From Prochlorococcus sp. AG-676-M04 (GTDB lineage Bacteria; Cyanobacteriota; Cyanobacteriia; PCC-6307; Cyanobiaceae), in assembly GCA_003210895.1 (NCBI GenBank), contig QCUB01000009.1, positions 1-40,839 on the forward strand: a stretch of DNA of 40,839 nucleotides, given 5' to 3'. Numbering within the stretch: the first letter of the stretch is position 1; the number at the start of each line of letters is the position of its first letter. The translations under genes were made by a program, and so were the position numbers. Positions 10,209 to 18,776 of the stretch are shown piece after piece. Below the pieces are notes generated by a model. That model was not told where the DNA came from, did not search any database, and was given only the letters and a program-made list of their open reading frames with translations.

Positions 10209-11054
10209 TTAGTCTAAATTAATCTTTTCTGATAAATAACAGCCAAAATCGACCAAATGTTCACATAAAGGTCTTATTTTTTTCTTCAATTTCTCAAATG
10301 CTTCAACATTAGACAGATTAGTTATTTCAATATCAACAAATATGATATATTCTCCCAGTTCTCTCTTAGAAGGCCTGGATTCTATTTTGCTCATATTGAA
10401 TCCAAATTCTGATATATAATTTAAAGCTTCAAGTAAAGCACCAGGATTATTTGAGAGTAATGAGAAGGCAAAACTAGCAATATTTGCTCCATCTAAAATG
10501 GATTCTTTACTCAACAAAACAAATCTTGTGCAATTCCCTGGAACATCATTAATAGGATATGCTAATTCATTAAGTCCCTCTATTTTAATAAGAGATTTCG
10601 AACCAATAGCTGCTCTAAATGAACTACCTTTGACCATATTCACAGCTTCTGAAGTTGATTTTGTGGGTAGAGTAATTGCTTCTGGAAGATTTTCAGATAA
10701 CCATTCTGAACATTGCGCTAAAGCTTGTGGATGAGATAGTACCTCTGATATCTCTGTAATTTCTCCATGACTAAGTAATGCATGTTTTATTGGCAAAACA
10801 ATTGCTTTTTGGATATTAATATCAGAAAATTTCCAAAGAGCGTCTAAAGTTGTTGTTACTCCTCCTTCAACGGAGTTTTCGATAGGTACTATTGCTGCAT
10901 CACAATTTTTGTAGGCTATTGATTTAATAACCGAATATAGCCCATTACATGGTACAAATAAAGGTGACTCAAAATTGGCAAGCTTTGATAAAATATGGGC
11001 TGCTTTTTCTGCGTATGTCCCTTCAGGACCTAAATATGCAACTTGTTTGCGCAT
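10209..11054 (-). CDS. pheA: Prephenate dehydratase (phenylalanine biosynthesis)
   Basis: This 281-residue monofunctional enzyme converts prephenate to phenylpyruvate. The catalytic domain opens with VAYLGPEGTYAE and holds the conserved PIENSVEGGV (57-66) and the Thr-Arg-Phe motif at 176-178 (NCTRFVLL). A C-terminal ACT regulatory domain follows, with NPGALLEAL (203-211) and ESRP (225-228), the usual phenylalanine-binding elements, so feedback inhibition is likely. No chorismate mutase domain is present, unlike the E. coli P-protein. It is convergent with the methyltransferase gene and divergent, over 53 bp, from the DUF1997 gene. Confidence 0.95.
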   Translation of the reverse strand: MRKQVAYLGPEGTYAEKAAHILSKLANFESPLFVPCNGLYSVIKSIAYKNCDAAIVPIENSVEGGVTTTLDALWKFSDINIQKAIVLPIKHALLSHGEITEISEVLSHPQALAQCSEWLSENLPEAITLPTKSTSEAVNMVKGSSFRAAIGSKSLIKIEGLNELAYPINDVPGNCTRFVLLSKESILDGANIASFAFSLLSNNPGALLEALNYISEFGFNMSKIESRPSKRELGEYIIFVDIEITNLSNVEAFEKLKKKIRPLCEHLVDFGCYLSEKINLD

Positions 11055-11107
11055 GATTAATTGTAAGAAAAAAAGAGATCAAAAAAGCATTGGAGGTATA
11101 TTGAAAA

Positions 11108-11626
11108 ATGCTTTTAGCTTTTGATGCTAAACAGAAACTTAAGCTTTCTGTTAAAAGGAATAAAGAATTTCTTTCTAAGTATCTTTTGGAAGAAGAAAGA
11201 GTTGTTGGAGCAATGCTGGACCCCAATAAATTAGAATCTGAAGGCGAAAGCAAATATAAGTATACTGTAACAAGTTTCAAGGTTTTTCAATTAGATATTA
11301 ACCCTGTTGTATCAATTGCAGTTGAGAATAAAGAAGGTGTTTTAAAAATGAGTGCACTCGATAGTAAATTAGATGGTTTAGGGATAATAGAAGATTTTAA
11401 TTTAACTTTGAAAGCAAATTTGGAGGCAACTGATATTGGATTAGAAGGTGAAGCGCTTTTAGGTGTCTCAGTAAGTCAACCTCCTCTTTTAAAACTTGTG
11501 CCAAAGAAAATTTTAGAAACTACGGGCCATTCAGTATTGAATGGTATTTTATTAGGAATAAAATCTAGGGTCCAGAAACAATTAATAAAAGATTTTGTCA
11601 ATTGGTGTGAATTAAATCAGATTTAA
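11108..11626 (+). CDS. DUF1997 family protein
   Basis: This 172-residue protein resembles the DUF1997 family found in cyanobacteria and plastids. The recognisable elements are the early [13 protein letters not shown] strand, a central beta-rich region (residues about 50-115) and a C-terminal hydrophobic-amphipathic helix around [20 protein letters not shown]. There is no signal peptide, metal motif or catalytic signature. The function is unknown. Conservation in oxygenic phototrophs hints at a lipid- or photosynthesis-related role, but that is only inference. Its 3' end overlaps the end of rnhB on the opposite strand by 15 bp (11612-11626). Confidence 0.75.
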   Translation: MLLAFDAKQKLKLSVKRNKEFLSKYLLEEERVVGAMLDPNKLESEGESKYKYTVTSFKVFQLDINPVVSIAVENKEGVLKMSALDSKLDGLGIIEDFNLTLKANLEATDIGLEGEALLGVSVSQPPLLKLVPKKILETTGHSVLNGILLGIKSRVQKQLIKDFVNWCELNQI

Positions 11627-12241
11627 TTTAGTCAAGAAACTTTTCCTATGTAGATGCGTTATCCCATTTACTTTGAGACTTATGAAATGTTCTTTAGTTC
11701 CATATCCTTTATTTTTAAATATAAAATATCCCGAGTATTTTTGTTCTAATCTTTCCATTAAATAATCACGTGTTACTTTTGCAATTATGCTTGCAGCAGC
11801 TATGGAAGTAAATTTGGAATCACCTGAAATTATATTTCTTTGACGACCCTTCCAAAGTCTTAATGATAGTGGACCGTCTATTAACACTTCAGAGGGGTTG
11901 TTTTTTAACTTTTTTATAGCTCTAAACATTGAAAGCTCAGTTGCACATCTTATTCCTAATTGATCTATTTCTCTTACTGAAGATTGCCCCAAGCTGTAAT
12001 CTGAAGAAAATTCAATAATTTTAGGCAAAAGTAATTCTCTTTTTTTGGGAGTTAGTTTTTTACTATCGTTAACTCCTAATTTCCTGAGAGTTAATCCATT
12101 CTTTTCAGTAAGAACTATAGCAGCAGAAAATACTGGTCCAAAAACCGCCCCACGACCTACTTCATCAATACCAATCTCAAAAACTTTATTCAATACTTGC
12201 AGATGATCTTCTTCTTTTACGTCTTGAATCATCAATTTCAT
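11612..12241 (-). CDS. rnhB: Ribonuclease HII
   Basis: This protein of up to 209 residues cleaves RNA in RNA-DNA hybrids and removes misincorporated ribonucleotides. Visible motifs are [14 protein letters not shown] with catalytic Asp26-Glu27, the NDSKKL segment (59-63), IDG with Asp122, [20 protein letters not shown] (140-159) and the C-terminal NKGYGTKEH. From the ATG at 12241 it overlaps the 3' end of rne by 56 bp. A TTG at 12193-12191 (residue 17) would reduce the overlap to 8 bp and still keep the entire catalytic core, so the start is uncertain. Either way it is translationally linked with rne. Confidence 0.95.
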   Translation of the reverse strand: MKLMIQDVKEEDHLQVLNKVFEIGIDEVGRGAVFGPVFSAAIVLTEKNGLTLRKLGVNDSKKLTPKKRELLLPKIIEFSSDYSLGQSSVREIDQLGIRCATELSMFRAIKKLKNNPSEVLIDGPLSLRLWKGRQRNIISGDSKFTSIAAASIIAKVTRDYLMERLEQKYSGYFIFKNKGYGTKEHFISLKVNGITHLHRKSFLTKLNLI

Positions 12242-14012
12242 CTTTTACTTCTATTCCCTCTTTAGCAGGTATTATTTTGGTTAATGTGCTATCGGAATTA
12301 ACTTTTTTTGATTCATCAAATTCAAAAATTTCTATTGAATTGGAATTTGAGGTTTTTTTATTTGTTTTTTTACTGGAAACTCTATCTTTTGATTTTTTGG
12401 TATTCTCTATAGGCATTTCTCTTTCTTTTTCTTTTTTATTACTATCTTCTAAAAGTACGAAATGATTATTAGTTATATACTGTTTACCTAATTTAATTAA
12501 TGGATTAATACCCAATTGACTGTACACAATTTTTTCATCATTACTTAGCTCAACTGTTATTAATTTCTTTTCTTTTGGATTATTGGTATTAAGTATTTCA
12601 TTATCATTTTCTTTTTTTTTGGAATCATCATCATCTTTATTTAAATTTTTGGAGTTTGGTAATTCTTTCTTAACTATCTTTTCTTGATTTTCAATTACTT
12701 GAAGTTGGTCTAAATCTAGAAACTTTGTATCATTTAATTTGCTAGGTTTCTTTGCAGTATGGTTTGTTTCTAAATTAGAGTTTTGATAATTTAGTAAATT
12801 TTCAATATGGCCTAATCCATTGCAAGTATTACATTTTTTTCCGAATAATTCATATATATTTTGTCCTTGCCTTTTTCTTGTTAATTCGACTAAACCCAAT
12901 TCAGTTAACTGAGCTATCTGGGGCCTGGCTGAATCATCTTTGATTGCTAAACTAAATTGTTCAAGTAACTGAAATTGATCTCTTCGAGATTCCATATCTA
13001 TAAAATCAATTACTAAAACTCCCCCAATATTTCTCAATTTCATTTGCCTGGAAATTTCAACAGCTGCTTCACAATTGGTCCATAAGACAGTTTGTCTTGA
13101 ATTGGCTGATCTTGTGAAAGATCCAGAATTCACATCAATTACTGTTAAAGCTTCAGTTGGCTCAATAATTATGTATCCCCCTGAAGGTAAATCTACTCGT
13201 GGTTGAAGTGCCTTTTGAATAGTCTTATTAATTTGGTATTTTTCTAATATGTGTTCATTAACATTATTATTATGATAAATAAGATCCACATTTGAATCAT
13301 TATCAACTAAAAAGTCTTTTGCTTTTTCGAGTGAGATTTTATTATCAATTACAATTTTATTAGTTGATGATTTAATGCAATCTCTTAAGATTTTTAAAGA
13401 AAAATCTTCATCTCTACTTATTAGTTTTGGTGGATTAGAAGTTTCTGAAATTTTTAAAACTTGATCCCATTGTTGGATTAAATTTTCTAAATCTTCAATA
13501 AGTAGTTCTTCTTTTATTTTTTCGGCTTCCGTTCGAAATAATAGACCTGTGCTGGGTGGTTTAATTAAAACCCCAAGTGCTCTTAAACGACTTCTTTCAG
13601 TCTCAGTATTGATTTTCCTGGAAATATTGACACCTTGTCCGTGAGGTTGCAATATTAAATATTTCCCGGGTAATGAGATATTACCTGTCAATCTAGGCCC
13701 TTTATTTCCAGTAGGTTCCTTCATTACTTGAACAAGAACTTTTTGTTTTGGTTCAAGAAGTTCAGTAATTCCTGCAACACCTTTTTTAAGTCTTAATGGA
13801 CCTAGATCTGATACGTGAATAAAGCCATTTTTTTCACTTTCTCCAATATCAATAAAGGCAGCATCAATCCCAGGAAGAACATTTTCAACAGTCCCTAAAA
13901 AAATATCTCCAATTTGATATTGACCTTGTGCGACGATTAATTCATCAACACGATCATCTGTGAGTAGTGCTGCAATACGCGCCTGCTCAGCTATTACAAT
14001 TTGCTGAGACAT
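12186..14012 (-). CDS. rne: Ribonuclease E/G family endoribonuclease
   Basis: This 608-residue protein is the main mRNA decay and rRNA/tRNA processing endonuclease of cyanobacteria. It has an N-terminal RNase H-like/S1 region (S1 core about 36-120, with [15 protein letters not shown]), the 5' sensor region, and the DNase I-like catalytic part with Asp293 (VIDVNSGSF) and Asp336 ([10 protein letters not shown]). The Zn-link cysteines are 394 and 397 (KCNTCNG). Residues from about 405 to the end are charged, low-complexity and probably disordered. They finish with an Arg-rich [12 protein letters not shown] tail, which matches the cyanobacterial motif reported to bind polynucleotide phosphorylase. 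rnhB overlaps its 3' end. The leader is U-rich. Confidence 0.96.
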   Translation of the reverse strand: MSQQIVIAEQARIAALLTDDRVDELIVAQGQYQIGDIFLGTVENVLPGIDAAFIDIGESEKNGFIHVSDLGPLRLKKGVAGITELLEPKQKVLVQVMKEPTGNKGPRLTGNISLPGKYLILQPHGQGVNISRKINTETERSRLRALGVLIKPPSTGLLFRTEAEKIKEELLIEDLENLIQQWDQVLKISETSNPPKLISRDEDFSLKILRDCIKSSTNKIVIDNKISLEKAKDFLVDNDSNVDLIYHNNNVNEHILEKYQINKTIQKALQPRVDLPSGGYIIIEPTEALTVIDVNSGSFTRSANSRQTVLWTNCEAAVEISRQMKLRNIGGVLVIDFIDMESRRDQFQLLEQFSLAIKDDSARPQIAQLTELGLVELTRKRQGQNIYELFGKKCNTCNGLGHIENLLNYQNSNLETNHTAKKPSKLNDTKFLDLDQLQVIENQEKIVKKELPNSKNLNKDDDDSKKKENDNEILNTNNPKEKKLITVELSNDEKIVYSQLGINPLIKLGKQYITNNHFVLLEDSNKKEKEREMPIENTKKSKDRVSSKKTNKKTSNSNSIEIFEFDESKKVNSDSTLTKIIPAKEGIEVKDEIDDSRRKRRRSSASIE

Positions 14013-14310
14013 ATAAAAAAATTAAGTATGTTTTGAATTGTGAAAATCGATAAAAAATAAATAATTTGATATTAAATTATTCGCTAAAAAGTTTTTGGGT
14101 ACTAAGTTTATTAGATTTTAAAATAATTAGTAGAAGTTTAATTAGCTAAGTATTTAAGTTTTAGACGACTTTTAAACGATTTGAAATTGATTAAAAAGCT
14201 ATGACTTATTTCTTAAGTTAAATCATAACCTTCTCATATTAACATTTATTGCCCGCTTAAGCACATTCATACATTATTCTTATAAAGGTTAGACCTTAAA
14301 TTTTTTTAAA
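14013..14310. promoter_or_regulatory. Divergent rne/dapL intergenic region with U-rich rne leader
   Basis: This 298-bp spacer between divergent genes has no ORF with coding character and no tRNA. On the rne strand the leader carries two homopolymer T tracts: seven bases at 14015-14021, ending 2 nt before the ATG where a Shine-Dalgarno would sit, and six bases at 14052-14057. U-rich leaders of cyanobacterial rne transcripts are known RNase E targets used in autoregulation. On the dapL side an AT-rich TTATAAAG near 14279-14286 could be a -10 element. Promoter positions cannot be fixed by eye. Confidence 0.5.
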
Positions 14311-15537
14311 GTGGTTCAAGTAAACGAAAATTATTTAAAACTCAAAGCAGGATATCTATTCCCTGAAATTTCAAAAAGAGTTAGTAATTTTATTAAAGCT
14401 AATAGCAGCTCGGAAGTTATTAAGCTTGGAATTGGTGATGTAACTGAGCCGCTACCCCAAGCTTGTGTAAATGCGATGAGTAAAGCTTTAAATGAAATGG
14501 GAACAAATAAAGGATTTAAAGGTTATGGTCCAGAACAAGGATATGGCTGGCTTAGGGAAAAAATTGCTGAAAATGATTTTATGTCAAGAGGGTGTCAAAT
14601 TACACCAGAAGAAATATTTGTTTCAGATGGTTCAAAATGCGATAGCAGTAATATTTTAGATATTCTTGGCGATAATAATTTGATTGCGGTTACAGATCCT
14701 GTTTATCCTGTTTATGTAGATAGTAATGTGATGACTGGGAGAACTGGAGAAACAATTCAAAATGGTACTTATCAAGGATTATTATATTTAGCTATTAACG
14801 AGGATAATAATTTTCTGCCTGAAATTCCTAAAAGTAAAGTTGATATTGTTTATCTTTGTTTCCCAAATAATCCAACGGGGGCAACAATTACTAAAGAAGA
14901 ATTGAAAAAATGGGTTGACTATGCAAACAAAAATAAGTCTTTGATTCTTTTCGATGCAGCTTATGAAGCTTTTATTCAAGATAAAGATATTCCTCATTCA
15001 ATATATGAAATAGAAGGAGCAAAAAATTGTGCTATAGAATTTAGATCTTTCTCAAAAAATGCTGGATTTACTGGGGTTAGATGTGCTTATACAGTAATAC
15101 CTAAAAATCTTTCAGGGCATAATTCAAAAGGTGATAAGGTCGATTTATGGCCATTATGGAACAGGCGTCAATGCACTAAATTTAATGGAGTAAGCTACAT
15201 TGTACAAAGAGGAGCTGAGGCTGTATATTCTTCGCAAGGTAAAAAAGAGGTTAATTCTTTAATAGATTTTTATATGAAAAATTCCAAGATTATGCAAAAC
15301 AAGCTCAGAACATCTGGTTTTACAGTTTATGGGGGTGATAATGCACCATATGTTTGGATTAAAGTTCCAGTTAATATGACTTCTTGGGACTTTTTTGATT
15401 ATCTTCTTGAAAAAGCAAATGTGGTGGGGACACCTGGAAGTGGTTTTGGATTAGCCGGTGAGGGCTATTTTCGATTATCTGCCTTTAACTCAAGATTGAA
15501 TGTTAATAATGCAATGGAGCGAATAATTAATATATAA
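14311..15537 (+). CDS. dapL: LL-diaminopimelate aminotransferase
   Basis: This 408-residue PLP enzyme of aminotransferase class I converts tetrahydrodipicolinate directly to LL-diaminopimelate, the short lysine and peptidoglycan route of cyanobacteria, plants and Chlamydia. The opening [16 protein letters not shown] and [12 protein letters not shown] (38-49) are diagnostic. NNPTG (186-190), DAAYEAF (215-221) and the PLP lysine in SFSKNAG (Lys249) are intact. The chosen start is GTG at 14311; it gives the usual N-terminus and the next in-frame ATG is far downstream. It is followed after 38 bp by clpS. It is divergent from rne. Confidence 0.96.
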   Translation: MVQVNENYLKLKAGYLFPEISKRVSNFIKANSSSEVIKLGIGDVTEPLPQACVNAMSKALNEMGTNKGFKGYGPEQGYGWLREKIAENDFMSRGCQITPEEIFVSDGSKCDSSNILDILGDNNLIAVTDPVYPVYVDSNVMTGRTGETIQNGTYQGLLYLAINEDNNFLPEIPKSKVDIVYLCFPNNPTGATITKEELKKWVDYANKNKSLILFDAAYEAFIQDKDIPHSIYEIEGAKNCAIEFRSFSKNAGFTGVRCAYTVIPKNLSGHNSKGDKVDLWPLWNRRQCTKFNGVSYIVQRGAEAVYSSQGKKEVNSLIDFYMKNSKIMQNKLRTSGFTVYGGDNAPYVWIKVPVNMTSWDFFDYLLEKANVVGTPGSGFGLAGEGYFRLSAFNSRLNVNNAMERIINI

Positions 15538-15575
15538 TAATCAATAAATTATCTAGTAATTAAAAATTAAATGTA

Positions 15576-15893
15576 ATGTTAACTATAAAGTTAGAAGAAG
15601 GAAAAAATAGTAACGCAGCAGTGTTAGAAAAAAAAACAGCCGCGTTAAAAAATAAATCACCAAAATATAAAGTATTACTTCACAATGACCCAGTTAATTC
15701 TATGGAGTATGTCACTATTGCTTTAAGAGAAGTAGTACCACAATTAAGCGAGCAAGATGCTATTTCTATTATGTTAGAGGCTCATAATACTGGTGTAGGT
15801 TTGATTATCGTTTGTGATCTAGAACCGGCTGAATTTTATTCAGAATCTTTAAAATCCAAGGGAATATCAAGTTCAATCGAAAAAGAAGATTAA
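15576..15893 (+). CDS. clpS: ATP-dependent Clp protease adaptor ClpS
   Basis: This 105-residue protein has a variable N-terminal extension (1-28) and a ClpS core from about residue 29, with YKVLLHNDPVNSMEYV, IMLEAHNTGVGLIIVC and a C-terminal SKGISSSIEKED. ClpS delivers N-degron substrates to the ClpC/ClpA unfoldase. The core looks like the canonical ClpS (ClpS1) type rather than the divergent cyanobacterial ClpS2, although this was judged by eye. The ATG at 15576 is preceded directly by ATGTA, so a start-stop pair (ATG TAA at 15571-15576) overlaps the real start. It faces the radical SAM gene with only 25 bp between the ends. Confidence 0.93.
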   Translation: MLTIKLEEGKNSNAAVLEKKTAALKNKSPKYKVLLHNDPVNSMEYVTIALREVVPQLSEQDAISIMLEAHNTGVGLIIVCDLEPAEFYSESLKSKGISSSIEKED

Positions 15894-15918
15894 ATACCTT
15901 ATTAGCAATGGTTTGATT

Positions 15919-17538
15919 TTAAATTTTTGTTGTTGTAAGTTTTCTTTCAGTTAATTTACGAACTTTCAGAGATTCATCTAATGATGATTTACCATAATTT
16001 CTTTCCAAAATATTAATAACTGTTTTTCCAAATTCATCATCTTTATTATCAAAAGCTTCTAAACATACCTCTCCAAGCCTCTTACCAAGAGGACCAGGGT
16101 TCCATAAAAGTTTTCTTGCTGTCCATGGCATCATACTCATAGGATTGTAATTAGGTTTTAAGATATTATTTTCTAAAGCGTACTTTTCTAAAAGAGTATG
16201 TGGTTGTAAACCTATAAAAAATATAGCAGGATCTACTGACCCTTTTCCAAATATATTTTCTAGTTCTCTATGATAAGCAATTGTTTGTTTAATTGTATTT
16301 GGGGTTTCATCAAAAACATTAAATGAGTAATTTACTGAGACATGATTTCTAAATCCAGCATCTACAAGCATTCTGCAATTTTCTAGAACAGCTTTAAGGT
16401 TATATGCAAGCCTCATTTTTCTAACAAGTTCTTGAGATCCTGATGTGATCCCTATCTCAAAATAACTCATTCCCGTTTCAACCATTAATTGTGCTAATTC
16501 GCGATCAATATTATCTGCCCTAATGTATGCTGCCCAATTAATATCATTCCAACCTTGATTTTTTATTGCTTGAAGAAGTAATTTCGCGTCATTTATATTG
16601 TTCTTGGTTGGGATGAATTGAGCATCAGTAAACCAAAAACCTCTAACCCCCATTTCATAAAGTTGCTTCATTTCTTTAATAACTTCATTAACAGGATTAA
16701 CTCGAACTTTTTTACCTTCTACAACTGTATAAACGCAAAAACAACAGTTATGTGGACAACCTCTTTTGGTTTGAACCCCTACATAATAATCCCCACCTTC
16801 TATATACCAATCAAATTCAGCCCAAATAGATTTAATGTATTTGTAGTTGCATGCTGTTTTAATCGTTCCAGAAGGCTGCTCATGGATAAGTTTATTTCTG
16901 GGTTTTTGCCCAGCAAGATAACATCTTTCTTCTGAAATAGAATCACCTTTAATAATCTTTTCAATTAGGTTTTCGCCTTCTCCAACAGAGATCACTGTAC
17001 CTTTTGGTAATAAATTACCTAGTTGTTCATAAAAAACGCTTACAGCCCCGCCCCCTAAAATCACTTTTACTGATTTATTGTATTTTTGAGCTCTATTTAG
17101 TCCCATTTTCACTAAGGATGTATTCCTACTTATTTCTTCATAGTGAGATTTAATTAACTTTAATCCTCCCCAAGCACCTCTAATTTTTTTAAAAATATTC
17201 TTAGAATAGAAAACTTCAAAAGAGTTCTGTAAAGGATTACCACTTCTCCCGTCAACTGGAGCGTATATTTGTATATCCCTCCAAGAAAAAATAATAAGAT
17301 GAGGTCTAAACTGATCAATTTTTCTTTTTAGATATTTTGAAATTTTGTTTGAAGGAACTATCGCTAAATCAATGAATTTTTGCTCTATATGTGGGAAACA
17401 CTTATGAATATGGTCTACTAAATAGATAGGTCCTATTGGAAATATTGGATTACATGGAAGTCTAACAATGAGAACTTTTCTGAAAGATTCTCTTTTAGTA
17501 TTTTGCGTTATTCTTTTTAAGGGAAAATTAAACTCCAT
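15919..17538 (-). CDS. B12-binding-type radical SAM protein, substrate unknown
   Basis: This 539-residue protein contains the radical SAM cluster motif CxxxCxxC at Cys261, Cys265 and Cys268 in RGCPHNCCFCVYTVVEGKK. The preceding 250 residues look like a cobalamin-binding (B12) fold, with LGGGAVSVF (161-169) and SVGEGENLIEKI (184-195). This is the general arrangement of BchE-like and other class B radical SAM enzymes. A C-terminal SPASM-type cysteine cluster was not seen. Cyanobacteria have several such proteins with unassigned roles, so I do not assign cyclase activity. It is followed upstream, 105 bp away on the same strand, by two glycosyltransferase genes, suggesting but not proving joint function. 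Whether cobalamin binds cannot be told from sequence alone. Confidence 0.8.
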   Translation of the reverse strand: MEFNFPLKRITQNTKRESFRKVLIVRLPCNPIFPIGPIYLVDHIHKCFPHIEQKFIDLAIVPSNKISKYLKRKIDQFRPHLIIFSWRDIQIYAPVDGRSGNPLQNSFEVFYSKNIFKKIRGAWGGLKLIKSHYEEISRNTSLVKMGLNRAQKYNKSVKVILGGGAVSVFYEQLGNLLPKGTVISVGEGENLIEKIIKGDSISEERCYLAGQKPRNKLIHEQPSGTIKTACNYKYIKSIWAEFDWYIEGGDYYVGVQTKRGCPHNCCFCVYTVVEGKKVRVNPVNEVIKEMKQLYEMGVRGFWFTDAQFIPTKNNINDAKLLLQAIKNQGWNDINWAAYIRADNIDRELAQLMVETGMSYFEIGITSGSQELVRKMRLAYNLKAVLENCRMLVDAGFRNHVSVNYSFNVFDETPNTIKQTIAYHRELENIFGKGSVDPAIFFIGLQPHTLLEKYALENNILKPNYNPMSMMPWTARKLLWNPGPLGKRLGEVCLEAFDNKDDEFGKTVINILERNYGKSSLDESLKVRKLTERKLTTTKI

Positions 17539-17643
17539 AAAAGAGATTTAGAACTGATCTCACACAAAGAATCTAACTATTTTATTACTCTTTCGGTGAA
17601 TTTGCATAAATTTAGTTCCGAATAATTAAAACTCTTATTTTAT

Positions 17644-18735
17644 TTAGAGATCTGAAATCATATATTTTAAACATACCTTAAGAAGTTTAATACCATCTAC
17701 CCATCTTGATATATTCGGCGATCCAGATTTTCTTGCATAGTATCTAACAGGGTAATTTAGGATTTTAAAATTATTATTGGCTGCTTCAAAAATTATCGTA
17801 AAATCACCAAAAGGATCTGACTTAGATTCCCAACTACCATTTTTTTTCATCAAATTGAAAAACTTCCTCGAGAAAACTTTTGTACCGCATAATGAATCAG
17901 AAATTGGTTTATTTATTAATATCGATAAAAATATAGCAAAACATCTATTCCCGATATAATTCGCCCATCTCATAGCATCTTTTTCCATTGGAAATGTTGT
18001 TCGAGAGCAGTTAATAAGTATATTCTCATTTTTCGTTGATTCCATTATTGCATCTATACTATCGTTTACGTCTACTGTGAAGTCGCTATCTATAATTGCC
18101 AAAGTTTCACCAGATGAAATATTGAAACCTTCAACAACAGCATTTTTCTTACCCTTAGAAGTTTGTTTTATAAGAGATATTTGGAAGCTATTTGAAAAAT
18201 CTTTACGTATTTTCTCCAGCATTTGAAAAGTTTTATCTTTACTGTTTCCCTCAACAAATATTATTTCTATTTTATTAGGTATGTCTTTAAATTTATTTAA
18301 AGCTCCTATTAAAAGTTCCCTATTACCTTCCTCATTTCTTGCAGGAATAACTATTGAAATCAAATGATTACTTGAGTTCTCCTGATATTTATAAAATATA
18401 ATTTCCAATTCAAATGCAAGTTGCTTAATTATTGGGACCTTACGTAACGTATTTTTTATATATTGTGGGATGAAATTAGTGGGAATTGGGGTTAATTTTT
18501 TTGCTTTCCATCTGATAGATCTATAATTATAAATTTCTGCTAATGATTCAACATCACATAAAGTAATTCTTGCTTTGTTAGTTGTTTCTTTGAATATTCT
18601 AGAATCTAATTTAAGCCATCTTGTAATTGGTTCCCAAGTATTACCCCTTACTTTAAGAGAAATGAATTCATTATTGTCTTTAAATAACTGGTGTAGTTCA
18701 TTATTTGATAAATTCCATGTATTTGCAGATTTCAT
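17644..18735 (-). CDS. Family 2 glycosyltransferase (polyprenyl-phosphate sugar synthase-like) with N-terminal extension
   Basis: This 363-residue protein has a GT-A glycosyltransferase domain from about residue 124: ISIVIPARNEEGNRE, then EIIFVEGNSKDKTF, KGKKNAVVEGF and a metal-binding Asp-x-Asp at 216-218 (IIDSDFTVD), with SLCGTKVFSRKFF later. This resembles dolichol-phosphate mannose synthase-like enzymes that load a sugar on a lipid carrier. The first roughly 120 residues are not part of the GT2 fold. They may be a remnant or small domain from fused methyltransferase-GT2 proteins, but I do not recognise them. No C-terminal transmembrane pair is evident. It lies 41 bp downstream of the membrane glycosyltransferase gene, so the two are probably co-transcribed. 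The donor and acceptor are unknown. Confidence 0.82.
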   Translation of the reverse strand: MKSANTWNLSNNELHQLFKDNNEFISLKVRGNTWEPITRWLKLDSRIFKETTNKARITLCDVESLAEIYNYRSIRWKAKKLTPIPTNFIPQYIKNTLRKVPIIKQLAFELEIIFYKYQENSSNHLISIVIPARNEEGNRELLIGALNKFKDIPNKIEIIFVEGNSKDKTFQMLEKIRKDFSNSFQISLIKQTSKGKKNAVVEGFNISSGETLAIIDSDFTVDVNDSIDAIMESTKNENILINCSRTTFPMEKDAMRWANYIGNRCFAIFLSILINKPISDSLCGTKVFSRKFFNLMKKNGSWESKSDPFGDFTIIFEAANNNFKILNYPVRYYARKSGSPNISRWVDGIKLLKVCLKYMISDL

Positions 18736-18776
18736 TAAATTAAATTTCTAACCAAAATAATTTTAATATAAACTTA

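Noticed and set aside
15919..17538. Assignment as BchE-type anaerobic Mg-protoporphyrin ester cyclase
   Set aside because: The domain layout is shared by many B12 radical SAM families, and no feature specific to the cyclase could be verified by eye.
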